A DNA stretch of 7,171 bases from Candidatus Poseidoniaceae archaeon (GCA_030741455.1 JASLVI010000072.1:1-7171); one strand, 5' to 3'; shown: positions 1 to 6,549, counted from the stretch's first letter. Notes: generated by a model from the letters alone, not told the origin. A program made the numbers and translations.

Positions 1-628
1 GCATGGAGGCACACATACTGGCACAGATGGTTCATCTGCTCAATCAATCGAAGATTTGGCGATTTACCGTACCTTGCCGAATGTAACGGTTCTACATCCA
101 TGCGATGATGTGAGTACACGACTCTTGACAAAGCAACTCGCAGATTCAAAGTATCCATCCTATACACGAACTGCACGTAACAAGACACCAGTGTTGTACG
201 ATGATGTTGATCCAAATACGATCCGAATTGGAAAGGGAATCGAACTTATGGATGGGCCAGACGTCGCCATTATTGCTTGTGGTGTACTCGTTTCAGAATC
301 CCTCAAAGCGGCAGAATCATTGAAAGAACAAGGCATTGAAGCTACGGTAATTGATATGCATACAATCAAGCCGTTGGATACGGATTTAGTCGATTTAGTT
401 GCGGCGCGATGTGGAGCGGTTGTCACTGCGGAAGATCATTCAATTATCGGTGGTTTAGGTGGCGCGGTTGCTGAACATCTCTCTACTGCTGCGTGTACTC
501 CGCTCGAGCGAGTTGGTGTACGTGACCGATTTGGAGAATCAGGTCAAGCGGATGAAATGTTGGAATTGATGGAACTGAGCGCACCTCATATTGTAAAGGC
601 TGCACTGAAGGCAATAGCACGGAAATGA
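1..628 (+). CDS. Transketolase, C-terminal part (5' end outside window)
   Basis: Thiamine-diphosphate enzyme of the non-oxidative pentose phosphate pathway that moves two-carbon ketol units between sugar phosphates in the cytoplasm. Reading starts in frame at base 2 with HGGTHTGTDG and is open from the window edge, so the first in-window start-like codon (TTG at 56) is not the real start. The 208 visible residues cover the end of the pyrimidine-binding domain and the whole C-terminal domain. Family landmarks are the His and Asp of H-x7-D-G (residues 1 and 9 of the visible part), IEDLAIYRTLPN, DMHTIKPLD, EDHSIIGGLGGAV and RDRFGESG. The sequence resembles archaeal split transketolase C-terminal subunits, but whether the gene is split or full length cannot be seen. 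One oddity: the conserved GxDGxxHQ reads TDGSSAQ, with Ala in place of His. The transaldolase gene follows 42 bp later on the same strand, a functional pairing. Confidence 0.93.
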   Translation, partial: HGGTHTGTDGSSAQSIEDLAIYRTLPNVTVLHPCDDVSTRLLTKQLADSKYPSYTRTARNKTPVLYDDVDPNTIRIGKGIELMDGPDVAIIACGVLVSESLKAAESLKEQGIEATVIDMHTIKPLDTDLVDLVAARCGAVVTAEDHSIIGGLGGAVAEHLSTAACTPLERVGVRDRFGESGQADEMLELMELSAPHIVKAALKAIARK

Positions 629-670
629 TACGACCATCATATTCATGAATCTCCAATGTAAGGCGTCAAC

Positions 671-1330
671 ATGGAGTTCTTCCTTGATACCGCTAACGTT
701 GATGAAATTCGTGAAATTGCTGCTTGGGGAATCCTCGATGGTGTGACGACCAATCCATCTCTCATCAAGAAGAGTGGGCGCGATTTCAAAGAAGTTGTTC
801 GAGAAATTGCTGGCATCTGTTCAGGGCCGATATCTGCTGAAGTGACTGCAATGGATACAGAAGGAATGTTGGTGCAAGCACGACAACTTAAATCGGAACT
901 TCCTGAAAATGTCATCATCAAGATTCCATGTACACCTGAGGGTCTTGCAGCAACCAAGGTGCTGACAGACGAAGGAGTTGATACCAACGTGACACTCATT
1001 TTTTCGGCATCTCAAGCCTTGATGGCCGCAAAAGCAGGAGCCACCTACGTATCTCCCTTCATTGGCCGAATTGATGACACAGGTCATGATGGAATGAACT
1101 TGATTGCCGAGATCATGGAGACATGGTCGAAATATGATTTTTCGACGAAGGTTCTCGCCGCATCAATACGTCATCCAACACATGTATTGCAATGCATGCA
1201 ACTTGGAGCACATACTGCCACAATGCCAGCGAAGATTTTCCGTCAACTCATGACACATCCTCTCACAGACCGTGGATTGGAAGGATTCATGCGAGATTGG
1301 GCTGAAGTTGAGGCTGCTGGAAAGGCTTGA
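671..1330 (+). CDS. tal: Transaldolase, small TalC/FSA-type
   Basis: Class I aldolase that transfers a dihydroxyacetone unit between sugar phosphates (sedoheptulose 7-phosphate and glyceraldehyde 3-phosphate to erythrose 4-phosphate and fructose 6-phosphate). The 219 residues match the short TalC/FSA subfamily, a single TIM barrel usually near 215-220 residues. Visible motifs are FLDTAN with Asp6, GVTTNPSL with Asn28, VIIKIP with the Schiff-base Lys84, NVTLIFS, and YVSPFIGRIDD. Glu57 and Phe130 occupy the positions where fructose-6-phosphate aldolases carry Gln and Tyr, which favours transaldolase over FSA activity (knowledge of the family applied by eye). The ATG at 671 gives the expected N-terminus MEFFLDTAN, and AAGG at 660-663 is a modest Shine-Dalgarno 7 nt upstream. 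It lies downstream of a transketolase gene, so one transcript would supply both sugar-rearranging enzymes. Confidence 0.95.
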   Translation: MEFFLDTANVDEIREIAAWGILDGVTTNPSLIKKSGRDFKEVVREIAGICSGPISAEVTAMDTEGMLVQARQLKSELPENVIIKIPCTPEGLAATKVLTDEGVDTNVTLIFSASQALMAAKAGATYVSPFIGRIDDTGHDGMNLIAEIMETWSKYDFSTKVLAASIRHPTHVLQCMQLGAHTATMPAKIFRQLMTHPLTDRGLEGFMRDWAEVEAAGKA

Positions 1331-1347
1331 AAGACATTCTTCGATGA

Positions 1348-1355
1348 GAAGGAGG
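1348..1355 (+). promoter_or_regulatory. Strong Shine-Dalgarno (GAAGGAGG) before the 14-codon ORF
   Basis: GAAGGAGG lies 4 nt upstream of the ATG at 1360. It is stronger than the site before the transaldolase gene. It precedes a 14-codon frame rather than the long membrane-protein frame, which has its own site at 1389-1393. Confidence 0.4.
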
Positions 1356-1359
1356 CTTC

Positions 1360-1404
1360 ATGAATGATGGGGGAACAGCCCATGTTGCGGAGGCCGTAGG
1401 ATGA
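1360..1404 (+). CDS. Possible 14-residue peptide coupled to the downstream membrane gene
   Basis: The frame reads MNDGGTAHVAEAVG and ends with a TGA at 1402-1404 that overlaps the ATG at 1401 in an ATGA junction, typical of translational coupling. A strong GAAGGAGG sits 4 nt before its ATG. Nothing in the peptide is recognisable: no regulatory amino-acid run, no hydrophobic stretch. It may be a short leader that loads ribosomes onto the next gene, or a chance frame in a 70-bp spacer. The strong ribosome site and the exact stop/start overlap argue mildly for translation; the tiny length argues against a protein function. Confidence 0.25.
   Translation: MNDGGTAHVAEAVG
1389..1393 (+). promoter_or_regulatory. 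Shine-Dalgarno GGAGG deciding the start at 1401
   Basis: GGAGG is followed by 7 nt and the ATG at 1401. No earlier in-frame start exists nearby, so this site fixes the start of the 188-residue membrane protein. It lies inside the 14-codon ORF at 1360-1404. Confidence 0.55.
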
Positions 1405-1967
1405 GCGATATTCAACAACGCTTGCAAAAACTTCTCGACGGAGAGTTGGATGCTGCTGAGGTTGCTGAAGATCCTGCGCTTGCATCCCTAGCAGACCGCC
1501 TCTATGGAATCAAAATTCAACCCGTTCAACCAAAGAAATTGAGGGATTTTGACGAACAATCCACTGCACCGTCAGCACCCCTTCCTGCAACGGATATGAT
1601 GATCGAAGTCATCGGTGATGTTGCACTTGAACATCCACCAGCACCAGCTGCACTGCCTACAGCGCCATTGCCAATGCCGCAAGAGGCAAAAGGAAAATCC
1701 TTTGGCACGATGAGTTATCTTTCAATGTCAGGAATGTTGGTGGTCATCGCAAATATGTTTGGATTTCTTCACACACTCGTTGGATCGATGTGCACCAATG
1801 CTTGTAAAAATGAGGGCCACACAAAGATGAATCTACTTGAGATACATCGTCTCGATTCTCTTGAAGGCTGGAGTCTTCCAGTCACAGAAGGTGTCGTCGG
1901 TATTCCTGATGTTGCAGCAATCGTTGGCCTGCTTGCGATTATGTTCGTGATGAGAAAGAAGTCTTGA
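1401..1967 (+). CDS. Unrecognised membrane protein with Pro/Ala-rich N-terminal region
   Basis: I do not recognise a family for this 188-residue protein. Residues 1-35 look helical and acidic (LQKLLDGELDAAEVAEDPAL). Residues 40-100 are low-complexity and rich in Pro and Ala, probably unstructured. Two hydrophobic segments follow, about 104-130 and 165-184, the second ending in RKKS. The positive end suggests that both termini are cytoplasmic, with the 131-164 loop outside. That loop starts with Cys131-x3-Cys135, which could form a disulfide or bind a ligand. The start at 1401 has a GGAGG 7 nt upstream. The prolyl-tRNA synthetase gene begins only 8 nt after its stop if the first ATG is used, so the two are probably cotranscribed. 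No enzymatic motif is visible. It could be a membrane tether with a flexible cytoplasmic arm, which is inference only. Confidence 0.8.
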   Translation: MSDIQQRLQKLLDGELDAAEVAEDPALASLADRLYGIKIQPVQPKKLRDFDEQSTAPSAPLPATDMMIEVIGDVALEHPPAPAALPTAPLPMPQEAKGKSFGTMSYLSMSGMLVVIANMFGFLHTLVGSMCTNACKNEGHTKMNLLEIHRLDSLEGWSLPVTEGVVGIPDVAAIVGLLAIMFVMRKKS

Positions 1968-1975
1968 ACAAGTAA

Positions 1976-3556
1976 ATGCGTAGTCATTTTCTCCGTCATC
2001 TTGATGAGCAGGAGATGAAACGGTTCAACATGGGCAAACCAGCCAAAGCGAAACGCGGAATTCCAAGCAAAGTTGATGATTTCAACGCTTGGTATCCATT
2101 CATCGTTGAAGCTGCTGAACTTGTTGACAAGCGATATCCGATTAAAGGCATGGATGTTTGGCGTCCTTATGGTTGGAAAGCCATGCGTCAAATCGATGCA
2201 CTTACTCACGCAGAAATGGATCGAACCGGGCACGAAGAAGTCAATTTTCCACTCCTGATTCCTGAAGATTTGCTCGAAAAGGAAAATGCACTTGTTGCAC
2301 GATTGAAGCGTGCTCGAGAGGAAGGCGTTGATCCTGATGAATTACGAGACGAGGATGAAGAGGCTGGTTTCAAGAAAGAAGTATATTGGGTTAAGCATGC
2401 AGGAGAAAATGAACTTGACATCCCTATGTTTTTGCGACCAACAAGTGAGACTGCCATGTACACAATGTTCCCATTGTGGATTCGAAGCCATAAAGATCTA
2501 CCACTCAAAGTGTACCAAATGGTCAACACATTTCGATATGAAACCAAACAAACCCGATCGTTTATCCGGGTCCGTGAAATTCACTTTTTTGAAGCACATA
2601 CTGCACATGCTGATGAAGCAGATGCGACTCGTCAGATTGAACAAGATTTGGAAATTGTTGATCGACTGATGGACAAGTTATGTCTTCCAATCATCAAAGC
2701 AAAACGTCCAGTATGGGATACGTTTCCAGGCGCACATTATACAATAGGTATTGACGCAGTTATGCCAAATGGTCGCACACTTCAAGTTGCAAGTTGCCAT
2801 CATTATCTTGATCAATGGGCAAAGGCGTTTGATATAACCTATGAAAATCTTGAAGCTAAACAACAACATGTTCATCAAACAACATACGGGATGTCAGAAC
2901 GACTACTCGGTGCGCTTGTTGGGATGCATGGTGATGACGCTGGACTCATTATGCCACCCGCTATTGCCCCATGGCAAGTTGTCATTTGCCCAATGATTCG
3001 AAAAAATTCAGATGTGGATACAGTTTCAATATCACATGAAGTAGCTGACACCCTGCGAAATGCAGGTTTGAGAGTTCATGTTGACGATCGAGACCTTCAT
3101 CCTGGACAAAAGTACTACGATTGGGAAATCAAAGGAATCCCACTACGACTAGACATAGGACCTCGAGATGTAGAACAAGGAACAGCCTTTGCAGCAAAAC
3201 GTACTGGAGGCAAGCAACCACTGCCAATGGATACCATCGTCCAATCTGTTCGTGATGTTTTAGATGAGGTTGCAGATGAATTGCGAGCGCGTTCAACACA
3301 ACACATGGAAAATGTCATCCAACCATTGCCAGAATTTACAGAAAATGGTGGAGCGTGGACCATGAATGGTGAAATCAAGGAAGGGCACATCTATGAATTG
3401 CCTTTCGACGGAAGTGATGCTCATGCAGAGGTTATTGAGCGAACAACAGGATTAACATTCTTAGGTGATTCAACCGATGAATATCCAGAAGAACGACCAT
3501 GTCATATGAGTGGTCAACCGACCAAACGAAGAGTCCTTCTTGCTAAGACCTATTGA
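1976..3556 (+). CDS. proS: Prolyl-tRNA synthetase, archaeal/eukaryotic type
   Basis: Class II aminoacyl-tRNA synthetase that charges tRNA-Pro with proline. Landmarks in order are the N-terminal catalytic start DFNAWYPFIVEAAELVDKRY (35-54), motif 1 around TGHEEVNFPLLIPE (84-97), the proline-site loop RPTSETAMY (154-162), motif 2 FRYETKQTRSFIRVREI (187-202), and motif 3 GMSERLLGALVGMHGDDAG (305-323). The anticodon-binding domain spans about 331-430 (APWQVVICP to DVLDEV), and a C-terminal domain ends in the typical terminal Tyr526. The bacterial INS editing domain is absent, as expected for this type. Two oddities are a charged insertion at about 104-130 and a C-terminal zinc site in which three of four usual Cys are replaced (Asp478, His483, Cys509, Ser512). 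Start choice is uncertain. ATG 1976 has no Shine-Dalgarno; Met14 (2015) abuts GGAG; Met19 (2030) lies 15 nt after GGAG and still leaves 12 residues before the conserved core. Confidence 0.96.
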   Translation: MRSHFLRHLDEQEMKRFNMGKPAKAKRGIPSKVDDFNAWYPFIVEAAELVDKRYPIKGMDVWRPYGWKAMRQIDALTHAEMDRTGHEEVNFPLLIPEDLLEKENALVARLKRAREEGVDPDELRDEDEEAGFKKEVYWVKHAGENELDIPMFLRPTSETAMYTMFPLWIRSHKDLPLKVYQMVNTFRYETKQTRSFIRVREIHFFEAHTAHADEADATRQIEQDLEIVDRLMDKLCLPIIKAKRPVWDTFPGAHYTIGIDAVMPNGRTLQVASCHHYLDQWAKAFDITYENLEAKQQHVHQTTYGMSERLLGALVGMHGDDAGLIMPPAIAPWQVVICPMIRKNSDVDTVSISHEVADTLRNAGLRVHVDDRDLHPGQKYYDWEIKGIPLRLDIGPRDVEQGTAFAAKRTGGKQPLPMDTIVQSVRDVLDEVADELRARSTQHMENVIQPLPEFTENGGAWTMNGEIKEGHIYELPFDGSDAHAEVIERTTGLTFLGDSTDEYPEERPCHMSGQPTKRRVLLAKTY

Positions 3557-3876
3557 TTCGCTAAGTGTTCTAAAATCAATTCGGGTGGTCGGCCAAGTAC
3601 ACCTTGCCCATTGTGAATTAATACAGGCCGTTGGAGACTTTTTGGTTGTTCCATGAGCAATTGTTGGACATCTATCGAAGAAAGATTTGAGAGTTCTAAA
3701 TCTCCAATAACATCGTTCGAGCGAATAATTCCCTCAATCGAAGCGAGTGCCTCTTGATCTTCAGGTGCGATTCCATCTCGAAGGTAGAGATAGACCTCAA
3801 ATTCATATCCAGCTTCTGTCAACAAAGCAACAGCTTGCCTTGATTTTGAACAACGAGGGTTGTGATAGAGGCGCAT
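3550..3876 (-). CDS. ArsC/YfgD-like thioredoxin-fold reductase
   Basis: Member of the glutaredoxin-dependent arsenate reductase (ArsC) family. It looks closer to the YfgD-like branch, whose physiological substrate is not settled. Starting at 3876 it has 108 residues and begins MRLYHNPRCSKSRQ, the classic ArsC opening with nucleophile Cys9 in HNPRCSKS. Arg52, Arg83 (in RPVLI) and Arg96 (in GRPPE) match the three arginines that line the oxyanion pocket in Escherichia coli ArsC (R60, R94, R107 by alignment from memory). A 17-codon longer frame from 3927 would overlap the end of SRP54 and add residues unlike the family, so the ATG at 3876, 10 nt after the SRP54 stop, is preferred. No good Shine-Dalgarno precedes it, which fits reinitiation after SRP54. 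The stop end overlaps the end of the convergent prolyl-tRNA synthetase gene by 7 bp. A true arsenate reductase role is possible; no arsenite exporter is in view. Confidence 0.88.
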   Translation of the reverse strand: MRLYHNPRCSKSRQAVALLTEAGYEFEVYLYLRDGIAPEDQEALASIEGIIRSNDVIGDLELSNLSSIDVQQLLMEQPKSLQRPVLIHNGQGVLGRPPELILEHLANQ

Positions 3877-3886
3877 ACAATCACGA

Positions 3887-5257
3887 TCACATGCCAAAGG
3901 CAGAAGGATCCATGTCCATGTCTCCATCTTTCATCATCTTACGCATTTGCTTGTTGAGTTTGCGATTTCCACCCATTCCCTTCATCATTTTTCGAGAACG
4001 TTTCCATTGAGCAATAAGTTCTCGAACATCTTTCTCTTTCACACCAGAGCCACGGGCGATTCGTTGTATGCGTTCCGCTTTGATTTTAGCGGGTTCATTC
4101 TTTTCCCATGCAGTCATTGAATCCATAATCGTTCGATACCGGTCAAGGTTCCCTTGCATGGCTTCTTTTTGTGATTTGGACATTCCTCCGAGGCCTCCAA
4201 ACATACTGCCTGGTAAGAATGACATGAGTTTGTCAATGGTTCCGACTTTTGCCATCATTTCCATTTGTTTGTACATGTCATTGAGCGTGAATCGACCAGA
4301 CATCAGACGTTGTGTAAGACGCATCGCTTCTTCTTCATCCAAATCTTCAGGCGCTAGGTCGATAAGGCCACGTATATCACCCATTCCGAGTAAGCGTGAA
4401 ATAAATCGGTCTGCTTCGAACTTTTCAAGATCGGATACTTTTTCTCCAACACCGATATGGACCAATGGCGCACCTGTTGCTGCAACAGCTGAAAGTGCCC
4501 CACCACCACGTGCTGTACCATCCAATTTTGTGACAACTATACCAGTAACGCCTGCTAAATCGTGGAATGATGCAGCAACTGGCCCTGCTGCTTGACCTAC
4601 TTGTGCATCGATCACCAACCAACGTTCTGTTGCGCGTGTAATGGATGCAATCCGCTCCAATTCTTCTACGAGTTCATCATCAAGTTGATGTCGACCTGCG
4701 GTATCGACAATAACGAGGTCTGCAGCGGCACATGCTGCAAGACCGTTACGTACGATTGTAGCAGCATCTTTCTCATCTGGTTCCCCATAAACGATAACAC
4801 TCGAATCTTCCAAAAGTTGTGAAAGTTGCGCATAAGCACCAGGACGATGAACGTCAGCTTCGATGACAGCAACGCGCAATCCATGCTTCTTACGGTACCA
4901 TTCAGCAAGTTTAGCTGTCGTAGTGGTTTTCCCTTGTCCATAAAGTCCAACCAAGAGAAGTGTGGCTCCACGCGGTTGGAATTCATGAGAGGTGCCGAGA
5001 ATACGAACGAGTTCCAAATAGAGGATGTTCATTGCATGTGTTTGGAGTGTTATGCCTGGACGTGGTTCTTCTTCGCGCAAGCGCATCTCAAGTTTCTCAG
5101 TGATTTCTTTAGTCTGACGAACGTTGAAATCAGCCTCTTGCAATGCTCGTCGGAGGCTTTTCGTCATATCTTTGAGTTCTTCCTCATTGAGTCGACGTTT
5201 ACTACGAAGAAGGCCGAGCGAGCGGAATATTCCACGAGAAAGGCCTTCAAGCGCCAT
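3887..5257 (-). CDS. srp54: Signal recognition particle 54 kDa GTPase
   Basis: SRP54/Ffh GTPase that binds SRP RNA and the signal sequences of nascent proteins and docks on FtsY at the membrane. From the ATG at 5257 it has 456 residues. The N domain is about 1-90, with the archaeal-style EEEPRPGITLQTH. The G domain has P-loop GLYGQGKTTTT (104-114, Lys110), DTAGR (185-189) and TKLDGTARGGG (243-253). The methionine-rich M domain runs from about 315, with RNA-binding motif RIARGSG (399-405) and a Met/Lys-rich tail ending at PSAFGM. An in-frame GTG at 5302 would add 15 residues and overlap the ATPase stop (GTGA). The shorter form is preferred because MALEGLSRG matches the usual SRP54 N-terminus, and GGTGGG lies 6 nt before that ATG. 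It sits between an ArsA-like ATPase and an ArsC-like gene on one strand. No SRP RNA or ftsY gene is in the window. Confidence 0.95.
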   Translation of the reverse strand: MALEGLSRGIFRSLGLLRSKRRLNEEELKDMTKSLRRALQEADFNVRQTKEITEKLEMRLREEEPRPGITLQTHAMNILYLELVRILGTSHEFQPRGATLLLVGLYGQGKTTTTAKLAEWYRKKHGLRVAVIEADVHRPGAYAQLSQLLEDSSVIVYGEPDEKDAATIVRNGLAACAAADLVIVDTAGRHQLDDELVEELERIASITRATERWLVIDAQVGQAAGPVAASFHDLAGVTGIVVTKLDGTARGGGALSAVAATGAPLVHIGVGEKVSDLEKFEADRFISRLLGMGDIRGLIDLAPEDLDEEEAMRLTQRLMSGRFTLNDMYKQMEMMAKVGTIDKLMSFLPGSMFGGLGGMSKSQKEAMQGNLDRYRTIMDSMTAWEKNEPAKIKAERIQRIARGSGVKEKDVRELIAQWKRSRKMMKGMGGNRKLNKQMRKMMKDGDMDMDPSAFGM

Positions 5258-5298
5258 ACTAAGCCCACCAAGCCTTCTCCTTTGAATCCAACGGCCGT

Positions 5299-6549
5299 TC
5301 ACTCATCAACTGGAACTTCAAGCCGAAGAACATCCTCTTCGAGTTTTGCCTTCACTTGTGTCGCCTTTGCTGGAGAAGATGTTGGAATTGGATGTTCTCG
5401 GCCATTTACACCAACATACAAGATACCTTCTTCACTACGAAGTGACAAATCTTCTCGTTCAAGACCTGGAAAGTGTAAGTGGATGATTTCTGCCCCATCG
5501 CCTTGTTCAACAAAGATTCCGCGATGAATGGAGTGCTTGAGGCGGTCACCAACAGCATATGGGCCTAATTCATCCGCCAATTGTTCTGGCATACCGTAGA
5601 GCAGATGACCATACGTTCGTAATCGTTCCAAACCTTGTACTTCAGTATCAAACAATTCCATTGTCGTAACAGGAATGTCCAACGTTGCTTCTAATTCTGC
5701 GATATGGCCTTGCTCTTCTGATCTCCTTCTCTGCAAAAAGGGGTGATCGAGTTCAGGGGTTACTCGATTGACCAAACATCCAGTAACTGGCAATTCATAT
5801 TCATGCAACGATGCATTTGCCCGTACGGTTTCATTCACACCCATTCGTTCGGGTATTGTAACAAGCGTAAAGGATGTTGTCGATGGATCGCTCAATACAC
5901 GACGAACATGAAGCACACGTCGACGGAAGCGCTCAAGTTCCTCTCTCATTGATTCGCTTTGTTTACGACCAAAGAGCATCGATCGTATGCCTCCAGAAAC
6001 ACGCATCATTCTTAGTAAGCGGCCAGACCATGCTTCAATCAGTTCTGGTAATGAAAGGAAACGAAGGGTGTGTCCTGTTGGAGCGGTATCAAAAACAATG
6101 ACATCCCATGCAGGATTCTCAACGTGCTTCAGCAATTCATCAAAAGCGATGGCTTCATCAAGACCAGGTAAAACTAGTTCACTTGAATCAACCTCCTCTT
6201 TGATTGAAGCCATTTCATCTTTGGCAGATTGATCAAACATTCCTCCCAGTCCACCAAGGGCAGCGAATGGAGACGACGACATTCCAGAGAGGCTTTCGCC
6301 TAGTTTTGGCATAAAAGTCGATAATTTCGCTTCAGGATTGAGTTCAAGACCAAACAAACCAGGGACGCCTTCGACGGGTGTGGGTTCTGATGATAGTTCA
6401 ACACCTAGTGAGTCAGACGTTGAGTGTGCAGGATCGCTGGAAACGAGCAATACTTTGAGGCCTGAATCAGCCAACCAAACGGCTGTTGAGGCAGACGTGG
6501 TTGTCTTACCAACTCCACCTTTACCTCCAAACAACAACAATCTCGCCAT
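5299..6549 (-). CDS. ArsA/Get3-family ATPase with C-terminal HSP20-like domain
   Basis: SIMIBI-class ATPase related to ArsA, the arsenite-pump ATPase, and Get3, the tail-anchored protein carrier. Numbered from the GTG at 6558: deviant Walker A GGKGGVGKTT (11-20, Lys13 and Lys18), switch I SSDPAHSTSDS (40-50, Asp42), switch II DTAPTGHTLR (157-166), and adenine-loop TIPERMGVNETVR (234-246). A C-terminal segment (about 348-418) contains IIHLHFPGLEREDLSL and ends LRLEVPV, typical of the small-heat-shock/alpha-crystallin-like domain fused to some ArsA proteins. One ATPase domain is present, not the tandem pair of plasmid ArsA. The Get3 zinc CxxC is replaced by HPFL (272-275) and the only Cys is Cys261, so neither Get3-type zinc dimerisation nor a Cys-based arsenite site is expected. 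ATG 6549 gives the usual MARLLLFGGKGG; GTG 6558 is an alternative. The stop lies 41 nt before the preferred SRP54 start. Confidence 0.93.
   Translation of the reverse strand: MARLLLFGGKGGVGKTTTSASTAVWLADSGLKVLLVSSDPAHSTSDSLGVELSSEPTPVEGVPGLFGLELNPEAKLSTFMPKLGESLSGMSSSPFAALGGLGGMFDQSAKDEMASIKEEVDSSELVLPGLDEAIAFDELLKHVENPAWDVIVFDTAPTGHTLRFLSLPELIEAWSGRLLRMMRVSGGIRSMLFGRKQSESMREELERFRRRVLHVRRVLSDPSTTSFTLVTIPERMGVNETVRANASLHEYELPVTGCLVNRVTPELDHPFLQRRRSEEQGHIAELEATLDIPVTTMELFDTEVQGLERLRTYGHLLYGMPEQLADELGPYAVGDRLKHSIHRGIFVEQGDGAEIIHLHFPGLEREDLSLRSEEGILYVGVNGREHPIPTSSPAKATQVKAKLEEDVLRLEVPVDE

Noticed and set aside
1769..2233. Minus-strand open frame of 154 codons
   Set aside because: Crosses the boundary of two plus-strand genes, one of them prolyl-tRNA synthetase with clear motifs; no family features.
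3639..3643. T5 run as a terminator for the proS operon
   Set aside because: Short, inside the opposing gene, and not backed by a hairpin or a longer T-tract; kept only as a possibility.
3877..3927. N-terminal extension of the ArsC-like protein (17 residues)
   Set aside because: It overlaps the SRP54 3' end and is unlike the family, which starts a few residues before the HNPxC motif.
4068..4595. Plus-strand open frame of 175 codons
   Set aside because: Fully antisense to the SRP54 G and M domains; Ser/Arg/Pro-rich composition and no recognisable motif.
4826..5527. Plus-strand open frame of 233 codons
   Set aside because: It lies opposite the well-supported SRP54 and ArsA-like genes, changes character at their junction, and is rich in Ser/Phe/Thr as expected of an antisense shadow.
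3550..6549. An arsenic resistance (ars) operon, given ArsA-like and ArsC-like genes
   Set aside because: No arsenite exporter or ArsR regulator is in view, the ATPase has one domain, an HSP20-like tail and no arsenite-site cysteines, and the intervening gene is SRP54.
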